Shown: piece after piece, positions 34,598 through 45,901 of the stretch
Numbering within the stretch: the first letter of the stretch is position 1
How the letters are laid out: each line of letters opens with the position of its first letter
From: Hofstenia miamia
Taxonomy: Eukaryota; Xenacoelomorpha; Acoela
DNA length: 64,000 bases
Assembly: GCA_004352715.1 (NCBI GenBank)
Contig: SCFE01000094.1
Coordinates: 712,796 to 776,795 of the forward strand
Direction of reading: 5' to 3'
Translations under genes and position numbers: made by a program
The notes under the pieces: generated by a model
The model's database searches: none
The model's input: the letters and a program-made list of their open reading frames with translations, nothing else
Told to the model about the DNA's origin: nothing

Positions 34598-36211
34598 TAT
34601 TGTGAGGCAGTGCTATCTCTAGTTTTCTGATTCTTCTGTTTGCTCAATGTTGATCATTTCTTCCATTTCTGATTTTATTATGTCTTCATCATTGTAATAT
34701 GCTTCCTCATTTCCTATTATATTTACAATTTCTTGCACTCTGGTTTTTTTAAATTTTAACACTTTTCTTCTGGGTTTCTCATGAATTTTTTCACATTTGC
34801 ATTGGACTTCCATGTTTGTATTTCTTTATTCCATGTCACCTTTTCATATATTCTCTGATTGTTCTCTAGTGTCACTTGTATATCTACTGCTTTCTTGATC
34901 ATCTTTTTGAGTTTGTCATCTGCATCACATTTTGTTTCAAATTGATTTCTTATATTGTCTGGTAGACCTTTACAAATGTGAGAAAATAGATCATATTTTG
35001 AATAGTGTCTATTCTGTGAGCTTACTGTTAATAATCTTTCTACTTGTGATACATAATTTCTTATGTCATCATTTTTCTAAATTTTCATTCCATTAAGGAT
35101 TATTCTATACTGATTTTTGAAACTATCATTCTTGTAGAAGTTTCCTGTTAGTAGTTCTTAATTTTTCTTGTTTCAGCATCTAAAAATAGGTAGTGCTGAT
35201 ACACTGCTCTTGTTGAATACAAGGGTAGATTTGCTGCTGCTGCCTCTTGTGTTGCTCTCCTCTCCTGCATTGTTAGTTCAAACATTTGAAACCATTCTTC
35301 GAATGTTTGATTGTAACTGTCTTTTTCCGTTAAACTTCAGCAATGGTGCTTTGCATGGCATGGTTTCATTGTCATTATACTCTTGTAATATTGATTTTTG
35401 GAATCTTGGTTTTTGTTCCTTTAGCAATTGCTTCCCATCCAGCAGTTTCTGTGATAGGGCTTTGGTTATTTCATTTATTATTTCCTGTTTTCTTTTTCTT
35501 CATTTATTTCATTGAACTCACATTTTTTCTTATTGCTTGTTCTTCCTGTCCGTCATGTTTGTATTTACTTTTTGGGTTCCTCCTCTTTTATGATATCATG
35601 TAGTTGTATTTCCAAGCTTTCTTTTTGTTCAGCTTCTGTAAGTTTTATTAACCTCAATTGATCATGCAATAGTTCTATTTCTTGTGTTTGTAATTCATTT
35701 TCCTTCATTGGTTGTTTATTTACTTTTTCCAATTCTTTATACATGTTTTCCCATCTCTAATTTTGCTCTATAATTTTTTTGATTCTGTCAACTGCTGTGT
35801 TAGCTGCTTTATGTCCTGTTGAAAGAGTTGTCCTTGTTCCTCTAATCTCCTGCTCATGTTGCTTTTTAGTTCTCTGATTATTATTTGTCTTTTGTTGTCC
35901 ATTTGTTGAAATTTTTCCTTTAATTGTCATATTTCCTCTTTTAACATTGTTTCTGTCTTGCGACTTTTCTTTAAAATCTGATAGAATACTTGGGGGCTCA
36001 CTTCTGGTGACATGTATATTATTTGTGGATCCATCATGGGGGCTTGGCTGATACCATCTACTGATTGTGGGGTATTCAACACAGCTGGCATCACTGCTTG
36101 TTTATTTTGAGGTTTCTTAGTTTTGACTCTTCTTGTTTTATTTTCATGTTTCTTTTTTGATAGTAATTGTCTCTTCCAAGTGGTTAAATTCTGGTTTGTT
36201 TCTGAGTGCAC
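34598..36211 (-). pseudogene. gag: gag of gypsy element Z
   Basis: Minus-strand gag debris. A basic N-terminal part runs 36211-35927 (Lys-rich KTRRVKTKKPQNKQ, then a Pro/Met/Gln-rich segment). Next is a coiled-coil-prone Glu/Gln-rich section (about 35920-35580), a frame-shifted capsid section (about 35340-34830), and a C-terminal basic part with QCKCEKIHEKPRRK (34813-34760), where a zinc knuckle would be expected, then an acidic tail ending at 34619. Assignment rests on the order primer site, gag, protease and on the protease homology. Sequence similarity to the other gags is weak by eye. Confidence 0.55.
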
Positions 36212-36327
36212 TTAAGTTAGAATTGACTAATAAATAAAAAAAAATTTGCTTTGGTGGTTTTCCCATTTCTGCTATTTCTAATAGAATACACATTCTTTGT
36301 TTTCAATCCTAGTTTCTTTCTGAAAGT

Positions 36328-36345
36328 AAATAGTCATGGCCGCCA
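36328..36345 (-). promoter_or_regulatory. Primer binding site of element Z
   Basis: On the minus strand TGGCGGCCATGACTATTT follows an LTR end reading ...GATGTACTACA. Its first 13 bases closely match the Arg-type sites of B (TGGCGACCATGAC) and C. Confidence 0.65.
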
Positions 36346-37612
36346 TGTAGTACATCCTTTCAGGCCCAACTAAGCACAAATGAAATCTACTAATTTGTTC
36401 AGTGAGGGCAAGTGGGGAAGTGAGCTTATTGATATTCAACCAATTTAATTTGTTTACAAATACTTAACTGATATTTACACCAAATTAGTTAACTTTAGAT
36501 TAATGCTTTGGTAATCATTACTATTTAGGTAACTTCCATCACAGTATCCAGCTGGGACTCCAACCAAGGCCAATTAATCACCAACTAATCCAATCTATTT
36601 GTACTTTCCAATTCTCTGATAACTCAGCTCTATCCACAAAGATGATGCATACCTTAGATTATTGCATTGGTGCTAATAATGTTTATGACACAATTCGACC
36701 TATCTCTGTTACTCATGAACATAGTAAATTGCATTTGTATTACATTGTTCATAATTGCCATACAATAGGCTATGCAACCAGGAATGACACTAGTTGCAAT
36801 ATTATGATTATAAATACAAGTTAGAGAAACCAATACCATTGTTAACTTAATTTCATATTTTAAACTATCATATAAATAATTGCAGCTTTCTAACCTACAT
36901 TTAGTTAACACAGAGAAAATATCATACTAATGTTGTTTAATTATGGAATATGATAGGATTTTATGGAAAGATATAAGTAGTATAAAACTGCAGCAATTTT
37001 GTGTCACTTTTGGTTGAGAGGTGGTGGCAATGTCATGTCACTTTTTTCTGATAGGTAGAGAGGGGACCTTTGGCCTCTGCTGGGCTGTGTATATTGTTGG
37101 GAGTGTATCTCTGGCATCATTGGAATATGTTCTGTTTTTGTTGGCAAACACATTTTTTGCAGGCTATTGTTTAAAATGTAGCCAATTTTATTATACATAT
37201 TACATAAATAATTGTCAAAGATCATTGAAATTGTATATGCAAGAAATTCTGTTTTAGGAATTATATTTTATTTCTAAATTTCTTCAGTAAAAGTCATAAT
37301 TAATAAGTATTTTCAAACAAAAATATTTTTTAACATTGAGGAAAATAAATACATTTCAGAGATGATCCACATGTAAATTGCTAAAATAAACCTTTTTTTA
37401 AATAATGTAATTGATTAATAATTTCAAGTAAAAATATAATTTAACAATAAATATTTCCAAGTAAAAATAATTTTTAAATTAAATAAATGTTTTCACAGAT
37501 GCATACTCTCACCATACAGAGAAAATGAACATTTATAAATAATAAATTTATTTAAAAAAAATATAAAATGCCTTAATAAATAATAAAGTTCATACAGTGA
37601 ATTTCATCTACA
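36346..37612 (-). repeat. 5' LTR of element Z, outer edge uncertain
   Basis: The inner edge is defined by TGTAGTAC at 36346 next to the primer site. The outer edge may be the TCTACA ending at 37612, but a similar sequence at 21466-21477 continues past that point with the same bases, so this limit is doubtful. Part of this block (37108-37540) recurs at 607-1213. Confidence 0.4.
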
Positions 37613-37986
37613 GTTGAATGAACAATGATAATATTCTTCATGACTTCATTGTTGGATGGTAGAGAAAGATACACAGGAATATTCCCAGATAGACGTTCTT
37701 CTTTTAATAATGTTAGTTGATGACACTAAAACATTCAATTAGTACAATAAAAACAGAAATTAGAAGAATGACAACAGTTTTAATCTTTACATACACAACA
37801 AATAGAAATAATGGAAAACAATCTGATGTAACAGTGAAAAACAATATGTATTATTATAATGTAAAAGAATGCCTACCAAATAATTTTGTAGTTCTTCAAC
37901 AGCATTGTTCTGCAAAGTGTATTGGCACATCAAGATTATTATTAAAGACAACATGATGTTCACAATCAAAAACACATGATGATTAA

Positions 37987-38199
37987 CACTAGAAAGTCTA
38001 AGCGTTCAAATTTGACCATTTTGCACATCTTAAATGCATTTGTAATGCTTCATATAATGATAATTTAAATAGAAAAATAGCTTATTTTGTTCTTCTGACA
38101 CTTTTCTTTCATTTGCTTGGTTTTAATTAGTTTCACTTGAATGCGGCAATTCTGACAACTGCATGAATTTAAGATATAGAATCCTTAGACTTTCTAGTG
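37987..38199. mobile_element. 213-bp piggyBac-type MITE
   Basis: Perfect 16-base TIRs CACTAGAAAGTCTAAG (37987-38002) and its reverse complement (38184-38199), flanked on both sides by TTAA (37983-37986 and 38200-38203). A TTAA duplication and a terminus of the form C.CTAGAAAG are the recorded signature of piggyBac elements. The interior has no coding capacity, so it is a non-autonomous derivative. Perfect TIRs suggest fairly recent activity. Confidence 0.85.
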
Positions 38200-38339
38200 T
38201 TAACAATTAAATGTACAACAAAACAAATGACGTTTTATTTATAATGAAACATATATACAAACTGTCATCACAGCATATTTACAAAAAACAGCATTAGTCC
38301 ATCTAAAATAAACATTACTGTCTTCATTGAAATGTGTGT

Positions 38340-38890
38340 GAAAATGCATTAACAGTTGAATCTAAAATAAATCTTTAATAAATTAAATTAATTACTTATA
38401 CTACCATTATTGTGTGGTCTTGAATGAATACACAGGCTTTTCAAACATCAATTGTAAAATGCATAAACAGTTAAATCTAAAATAAATTGCAAATTAAACA
38501 AATTAATTACTTATACTACCATTATTGTGAGGAGTTGAATGAATACACAGGCTTTTCAAACATCAATTGCAAAATGCATAAACAGCTGAATCTAAAGTAA
38601 ATTATTATATAAAAAAAATTAATTACTTATACTACCATTATTGTGAGGACTTGAATGAATACAGAGGCCTTTCATATATCAATTGTAAAATGCATAAACA
38701 GCTGAATCTAAAATAAATTGTAAATAAAACAAATTAATTACTTATACTACCATTATTGTGAGGACTTGAATGAATATAGAGGCCTTTCAAATATCAATTG
38801 TAAAATTCATAAGCAGTTGAATCTAAAATAAATTGTTAATAAAACAAATTAATTACTTATACTACCATTATTGTGAGACTTTACCAACTT
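38340..38890 (+). repeat. ~116-bp tandem repeat, about five copies
   Basis: The phrase acttatactaccattattgtg recurs five times at about 116-base spacing. Each unit also contains cataaacag, ctaaaataaatt and ggcttttcaaacatcaatt, with small changes. The array decays at the right. No coding sequence. Confidence 0.85.
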
Positions 38891-39268
38891 GGAGCCCTTT
38901 TAAACATCATTGATTAGAGGCATATAGCAGACTTTTAATCAAAAAATCAAGCAAATTATTAATTTTAGATATATGAATTAATTATCATACAAACAGCAGA
39001 GGTTTTTTGTGGGATCAATGTTTTTCTTCTTTAACTTATGAATGTAATTAGATATAAATATACAAATAACAAGAGAAAATATTGTTAAGTTGTAAACAAA
39101 TTTTTCCATTAAGGTATACATAAATTCAAATCAATTACAGAGACATGATGAGTTGTTGATACAAATCATTTTACATGTCTAAACAATAATTATTGAAACA
39201 TGTACAAAATTTCATATACCTAAACAAGGTTTCTTTGCACTTGTAGATGGTACATCAATTGATATTAT

Positions 39269-40174
39269 TGTAGAGTCACTCGGGGAAATTTCGTGATTAT
39301 TATTTAGTTGATTTTTATTATTTTTGTATTAACGTCATTATGACGTCAACGTTTACGAAAAGAACCCATGTCCCCTCGATGGTGCTAAATGTATTGCTCA
39401 AATTGAATTTGATTTGTGAGGGAAATTGATAACATGAATAACGAATGATTAACTGTGATTGTAAACTAAGACAGGTAGTTATTTATTGTTTAACCATGTA
39501 TAAAATGAGGAACACTGTTGAGAGCTGTTAATAGATTTTATCTAGCTTCAATTACTGTTTACTTTTCTCTCCGTTACTATATTTGGTATATTTTTATTAT
39601 GAAAATAATTGCTTAAGCTCGGCGACAATTTGGGAGTGCTTTCTGAAGGCACAGGGCGACACGTAGCTCCTGGCGATCATTAGATCTTCCCAGCCCAAAT
39701 TGTGGACTCATTAAGTTACGGATACGGATACGGCTAAGGAAATAATAAACCTCTTGTTTGATTCAACATGTACATGCACTTATATTTTTATTACACTGTG
39801 ATGATACTATGCCATTGGCTAGCACGAATGTCTGGCAATTACAGACTACTATTTAGTGAGCTGAGAACTAACAGTGAAAATGAGATGTTTGCTTTACTAT
39901 GAGATAGAAATCAATAAGTGAGACAAATAGGGTAGCGCCACGCACTAGTTGAGCACTAAACTGTTTCTAAAGATCCTGCTTCGGCTGGAAGCCATGCTTG
40001 TTGGTCATCTTGGAATGAATTACCTAAAGTATCAAATACTTGGATGAATCACCAATGTTTATATTAGTTTATTGTTTCTTTACCTGTTTCTCCCAGAATC
40101 GGGGCTGTCATTTCTATGTAAACCTTCTGCAGAGTCAATAAGTTTCTAGTATAATTATAGCCCCAGATTCTACA
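39269..40174 (+). repeat. 5' LTR of gypsy element B
   Basis: 906 bases with inverted termini TGTAGA...TCTACA, immediately followed by a tRNA-type primer site. It matches 44527-45463 closely throughout, apart from a roughly 31-base segment present only in the other copy just after the CRE-like site. Internal signals: a palindromic TGACGTCA at 39341-39348, TATAAAA at 39499-39505 and AATAAA at 39744-39749, in the order expected for an LTR promoter and polyadenylation signal. Confidence 0.9.
39341..39348 (+). promoter_or_regulatory. CRE/ATF-type site in the LTR of B (also in C at 44599-44606)
   Basis: A perfect TGACGTCA palindrome, embedded in the larger inverted repeat ACGTCAT-T-ATGACGT, lies about 150 bases upstream of the TATA box and is identical in both LTR copies. 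It matches the consensus for CREB/ATF proteins. Function is inferred. Confidence 0.5.
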
Positions 40175-40192
40175 TGGCGACCATGACAGGAC
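40175..40192 (+). promoter_or_regulatory. Primer binding site of element B (tRNA-Arg type)
   Basis: TGGCGACCATGACAGGAC directly after the LTR. From memory it matches the complement of an animal tRNA-Arg(UCG) 3' end (TGGCGACCGTGACAGGA) except for one base. Confidence 0.7.
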
Positions 40193-40612
40193 ACTGACGT
40201 GATAACAACATCTTCTCGGTTGTCTCTTTTGATGGTTTGGATTTGGTTTTTGGTTTAGTTTTGGTGGTTGTCAGCTGGGATAGTTGTTTCCCCTGACGGC
40301 AATTGGATTTCAGTGCAAATCTACCAACTGATGTACACGGATCCTTCTTCTCTCCATTGGGAGGGCAATCATGATTTTTCTGATTTTTCTTTTAAGTGTT
40401 CTGCTTGGTGTAAGTTTGTGTTTTACCTGTTACAATTCTGTTTTTGTCTCAGTGGTTTATGTGTTGGAATTATTACCAATTGCTGCCGTAATCCCACATT
40501 TGGGTTTGGATTCTGTGATTTTTAGGAGCTGTGTGTTTCTTCTGTGGTTGGGAAGTGCTCCCAAGTGTCCGTTATAATAGTTGTTATTTCTTGTTACTTT
40601 TCTTGTAGATTA

Positions 40613-42108
40613 ATGGATTCAAATTGTACAGTTACTTATTCTCCTACTTATGGGACTCCTCCGAGTGTCCCCTGTGTAAGCATTGGCAACCAGGATGTTG
40701 CCCCTTGCACCATTGGATCGTTGTTAAATAACTTCTGCCCTCTCACTTCTCCTACCCAAACGTCTCAACACCAAGATCATATGGATCACTTGGCATCCAC
40801 TATTCCATATCCACACAAAGGTAGCAGTAGTCCTGACGTCCAGCGACGGCTTCGCAGAGTACTGAATACACAAAATGCTCCACCCATTCCGTTTCGTCCT
40901 GATCCTCGTATTGACAAAGTAATGAACTCCTTGCCCCGTTTTGATACCCAACAGATGGAAATCAAGCATTTGAAAGATGCGTTATCACAGCAAGTCGCTA
41001 TGAGAATGGACAGTGAGTGCCAGGTCGAGTCTCTTCAAGCTGAACTGAATACTCAACATGTTGCATACCAGAAGATGGAAATGAGAATGCTAGAATCAAC
41101 TGTTGCCTTGGAATTACAAATTCACGAGTTAAAAACTCAAATGGCTAAGTCGGAAGAAGCTAACCTTCTGAAACTCCCAGTTGATGAATTCGTCACACAT
41201 GCTACATTAAATGAAGCTTTAGGGGATTTTGCTGAGAAGATAACTGATAAATTCGCCCAGATGATTCAAAGCAGAACTGCAACCCCTGCTCTCTTGAAGG
41301 CTCCCATACCTTCTCAGCATGACGAAAGTAAAAATACGGGTCCTACTACTTCAGTGTCGTCGTGTATAAATTCATTTGTGTCATCTACTCCCACGTTTAC
41401 GCAAGCATCCATTGCCACCATTGCTACTTCTACTAGAAATTGAGAGTTCATTACTACAAGTCCCGTGCAGCTCCAAGGAACATATGTCTGATGCCTTGAG
41501 TCCAGTCAATGGTAGTACCTCAGATTGGAGACCCTGATTTCGTCGTTCGATTCTTCCCGTCGAGACTCCCGGACAAATACCAGTGCACAGTAAACACTCA
41601 GTTTTACCTAAGTTCACGGGACAGATCGACGCAGTCTCACAATTTTTTGAAGAATGGTTTTTTCTATTCGAGCTTCACATGAAGCAATACAAGACCTCTC
41701 AAGAGGACGCCATATCACAATTCCCACTGTACTTGAATGGGCTTGCCTATAATCAATACATGATGCTGGATCAAAACATCAAGACTGATTATCAATTATT
41801 AGTAGGATTTTTTGAGGATCACTACAAGGCTCCTCATATAAAACATCAGTACAAAACGCTGCTTTGCGATATGTCTTTTAAGTGAGGAGACGATATTCGA
41901 AATTACATCACGCAAGTCGAAAGACATTTCCGATTGAGTAGTCTGTTTCCTGAGTACTCCAGGCATGATCTTTTCTCGTATATCTGTCGAGGATTCCCTC
42001 CTTCAATCCGTAGTCGCCTGGAAATGAAATGTGATCCAGAAGAAAATTTGCATGAGATTATAAGAAAAGCTATTAGCATAGTCTACATGATCTATAATTC
42101 CAATTGAA
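40613..42108 (+). pseudogene. gag: gag of gypsy element B, broken and cut by a gap
   Basis: Starts at ATG 40613-40615 (MDSNCTVTYSPTYGTPPSVP), the same start as copy C. It has a Ser/Pro/Thr-rich N-terminal part, then a coiled coil (ALSQQVAMRMDSECQVESLQ and following heptads, about 40975-41160), then a second Ser/Thr/Pro-rich linker. Copy C carries CGA where B has the TGA stop at 41441-41443, and a deletion of about 30 bases follows. The capsid part resumes at 41583 (VLPKFTGQIDAVSQFFEEW through LPLYLNGLA-like FPLYLNGLAYNQY), another TGA lies at 41884, and the reading enters the gap at 42109. A leader of about 420 bases separates it from the primer site. Confidence 0.85.
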
Positions 42109-43108
42109 NNNNNNNNNNNNNNNNNNNNNNNNNNNNNNNNNNNNNNNNNNNNNNNNNNNNNNNNNNNNNNNNNNNNNNNNNNNNNNNNNNNNNNNNNNNN
42201 NNNNNNNNNNNNNNNNNNNNNNNNNNNNNNNNNNNNNNNNNNNNNNNNNNNNNNNNNNNNNNNNNNNNNNNNNNNNNNNNNNNNNNNNNNNNNNNNNNNN
42301 NNNNNNNNNNNNNNNNNNNNNNNNNNNNNNNNNNNNNNNNNNNNNNNNNNNNNNNNNNNNNNNNNNNNNNNNNNNNNNNNNNNNNNNNNNNNNNNNNNNN
42401 NNNNNNNNNNNNNNNNNNNNNNNNNNNNNNNNNNNNNNNNNNNNNNNNNNNNNNNNNNNNNNNNNNNNNNNNNNNNNNNNNNNNNNNNNNNNNNNNNNNN
42501 NNNNNNNNNNNNNNNNNNNNNNNNNNNNNNNNNNNNNNNNNNNNNNNNNNNNNNNNNNNNNNNNNNNNNNNNNNNNNNNNNNNNNNNNNNNNNNNNNNNN
42601 NNNNNNNNNNNNNNNNNNNNNNNNNNNNNNNNNNNNNNNNNNNNNNNNNNNNNNNNNNNNNNNNNNNNNNNNNNNNNNNNNNNNNNNNNNNNNNNNNNNN
42701 NNNNNNNNNNNNNNNNNNNNNNNNNNNNNNNNNNNNNNNNNNNNNNNNNNNNNNNNNNNNNNNNNNNNNNNNNNNNNNNNNNNNNNNNNNNNNNNNNNNN
42801 NNNNNNNNNNNNNNNNNNNNNNNNNNNNNNNNNNNNNNNNNNNNNNNNNNNNNNNNNNNNNNNNNNNNNNNNNNNNNNNNNNNNNNNNNNNNNNNNNNNN
42901 NNNNNNNNNNNNNNNNNNNNNNNNNNNNNNNNNNNNNNNNNNNNNNNNNNNNNNNNNNNNNNNNNNNNNNNNNNNNNNNNNNNNNNNNNNNNNNNNNNNN
43001 NNNNNNNNNNNNNNNNNNNNNNNNNNNNNNNNNNNNNNNNNNNNNNNNNNNNNNNNNNNNNNNNNNNNNNNNNNNNNNNNNNNNNNNNNNNNNNNNNNNN
43101 NNNNNNNN
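42109..43108. other. Assembly gap, 1000 N placeholder
   Basis: Exactly 1000 Ns. Element B enters it in gag and does not emerge on the other side, so several kilobases (rest of gag, pol, ORF3, 3' LTR) are either collapsed here or truly deleted. Confidence 0.95.
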
Positions 43109-44526
43109 ATTAAATTCTTTTCATTTGAAATTTTCTGATCACAGTTTGTACACTCATTTGAGTATGGGCTTCAAAAACTGATTAATTGAAAATCCTTGGG
43201 AGGGCTCAGACCAGAAATTAAATAATCAAAGGAATTTACATCAACCAAAGTATATTGTGATGTCATCCCCAAAATGCTTAGATATTAGTTATTTGTTAAA
43301 ACTTAATTCATTTCAGCAAAAACTATTACAAATGAAATTTATCTGCTAATTTTTTGTTCTGTCCTGGCACAAAACTTAAATACACAAGCAACTCATTTAC
43401 TATAAGAAACTATTACCATGTTGGTTTCCATTTGAAATGTCAATTGAATAAACTGATTTGTGTACTTGGAAAAGTGCCAAAACTTACAATGAAAGCAGAA
43501 CAAAAAAACAAGTAAGGAAAAAGTACAGGATTGTCAGTTTTTATAAAAGCTCTCAATTTATTGATACTACATTGGCTACTTTATGCTTTAATTTTTTGCT
43601 TGAATAGAATAGCTTACTTTTAGCTATTTCTAAACTTATTAATATTCTGCTTACTCTCTTCTCTAACTTTGATATCAGTTATATGAACTTACATATTTGC
43701 TAATCCTCAATTATATTTAGATGAAATTAATTTTTGAAAAATGTTTATTTTCAGTTTTAAATATTTCTGACAATTTTACACAGTAATTTCTGAACTTTGC
43801 AGACTACCTATTTTTATGTATTCATATTGTAAATGTGAGTTGTTGCTTATATTTACCAGTTTATGTTCATTTAAAAATATGGATGAATATTCATTTTGTT
43901 TACTAGAAAGTAGAGTTAGATTATGTTTTATTTTTGAGTTAACTTTATTTAAATAAAGCTTTTCTAAGCAATCTCTAATTAGTTAAGGGGCACCTAGAAG
44001 TGGTACAGCTCAACTAGCATATCCTTTAACATAGGGCTAAGTGCATTAATAGAGCTGTTGCTGTAATTTGTTGCATTCATTATTAAAAACTGTTATTATT
44101 GCTATCATCTAAATAGCATTAGTTGAGAAATGCACTTAGTATAGGTTCTTACTTAGCACATAGGTTTTATTATGCTGCATCCAAAAATATTAGGGTTTCT
44201 CTCTTTCTTTTTCTTACATAGGGCTGGGCTCTAGTCTTAAGCAACTCTTATGCAAGGTTTTCTGTTTTGGGTCAGCCAATTGTGGCCACTCTTGCCTCTC
44301 TTGATCTCTTGTCACTCCTTACTTTTATTAGAAATGGGTAATATGATGGGGGGAGTAAATTTTTTACTGTAAGGAATTAGGACCATTGTTGATTTCCATG
44401 CCAATGCCACATTATATTTGTTTTCTGATATTCATACTTTTGTTTACATACTTTCATATGAGTATTACATTACTCCATAGTGTTTTGTTTAGCAATACAT
44501 CTAGAATCAAGTTTAATTTATACTAT
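43109..44526. other. AT-rich stretch between elements B and C, no gene
   Basis: I see no coding sequence, RNA or clear repeat. It is not homologous to B or C. Confidence 0.5.
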
Positions 44527-45463
44527 TGTAGAGTCACTTGGGGAAATTTCGTGATTATTATTTAGTTGATTTTTATTATTTTTGTATTAACGTCATTATG
44601 ACGTCAACGTTATTTTATTTTCGTTATTTCGAGCCTAGGTTTACGAAAAGAACTCATGTCCCCTCGATGGTGCTAAATGTATTGCTCAAATTGAATTTGA
44701 TTTGCGAGGGAAATTGATAACATGAATAACGAATGATTAACTGTGATTGTAAACTAAGACAGGTAGTTATTTATTGTTTAACCATGTATAAAATGAGGAA
44801 CACTCTTGAGAGCTGTTAATATATTTTATCTAGCTTCAATTACTGTTTACTTTTCTCTCTGTTACTTTATTTGGTATATTTTTATTATGAAAATAATTGC
44901 TTAAGCTCAGCGACAATTTGGGAGTGCTTTCTGAAGGCACAGGGCAACACGTAGCCCCTGGCAATCATTAGATCTTCCCAGCCCAAATTGTGGACTCATT
45001 AAGTTACGGATACGGATATGGCTAGGGAAATAATAAGCCTCTCATTTGATTCAACACGTACATGCACTTATATTTTGATTACACTGTGATGATCCTATGC
45101 TGTTTGCTAGCACAAATGTCTGGCAATTACAGACTACTATTTAGTGAGCTGAGAACTAACAATGAAAATGAGATGTCTACTTTACTATGAGATAGAAATT
45201 AATAAGTGAGACAAATAGGGTAGCACCATGCACTAGTCAAGCACTAAACTGTTTCTAAAGATTCCACTTCGGCTGGAAGCCACATTAGTTGGTCATCTTG
45301 GAACAAAATACCTAAAGTATCAAATACTTGGATGAATTACCAATGTTTATATTAGTTTATTTTCTCTTTGCCTGTTTCTCCCAGAATCAGGGCTGTTGTT
45401 TCTATGTTAAACCTTCTGCAGAGTCAATTAGTTTCTAGTAAAATTACAGCCCACGATTCTACA
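44527..45463 (+). repeat. 5' LTR of gypsy element C
   Basis: 937 bases with the same TGTAGA...TCTACA inverted termini as B. The CRE-like TGACGTCA is at 44599-44606 and TATAAAA at 44787-44793. The polyadenylation hexamer AATAAA of B is AATAAG here. C carries about 31 bases (ttattttattttcgttattt and a few more) after the CRE site that B lacks. Confidence 0.9.
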
Positions 45464-45481
45464 TGGCGACTGTGACAGGAC
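45464..45481 (+). promoter_or_regulatory. Primer binding site of element C (tRNA-Arg type)
   Basis: TGGCGACTGTGACAGGAC abuts the LTR end. It differs from the B site at two positions and from the remembered tRNA-Arg(UCG) complement at one within the first 17 bases. Confidence 0.7.
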
Positions 45482-45901
45482 ACTGACGTGATCACAACAT
45501 ATTCTCAGTTGTCTCTTTTGATGGTTTGGATTGGGTTTTCGGTTTAGCTTTGGTGTTCATCAGCTGGGATAGTTGTTTCCCCTGACGGGAATTGGATTTC
45601 AGTGCAAATCTACCAACTGATGTACACAGCTCCTTCTTCTCTCCAATGGGAGGGCAACCATGATTTTTCTGATTTTTCTTTTAAGTGTTCTGCTTGGTGT
45701 AAGTTTGTGTTTTACCTGTTACAATTCTGTTTTTGTCTCAGTGCTTTATATGTTGGATTTATGACCCAGTGCTGCCGTAAACCCACATTTGGGTTTGGAT
45801 TCTGTGATTTCTAGGAGCTGTGTGTTTCTTTTGTAGTTGGGAAGTGCTCCCAAGTGTCCGTTATTATAGTTATGATTTCTTGTTACTTTTCTTGTCGATC
45901 A

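Noticed and set aside
38340-38890. CRISPR-like array (regular repeats)
   Set aside because: Units are contiguous tandem repeats without unique spacers, in a eukaryotic genome.
40268-40525. Upstream leader reading frame before gag in B (and 45602-45814 in C)
   Set aside because: It lacks an ATG at the expected place, is Phe/Cys-rich like translated T-rich leader, and its similarity between copies is no greater than the surrounding DNA.
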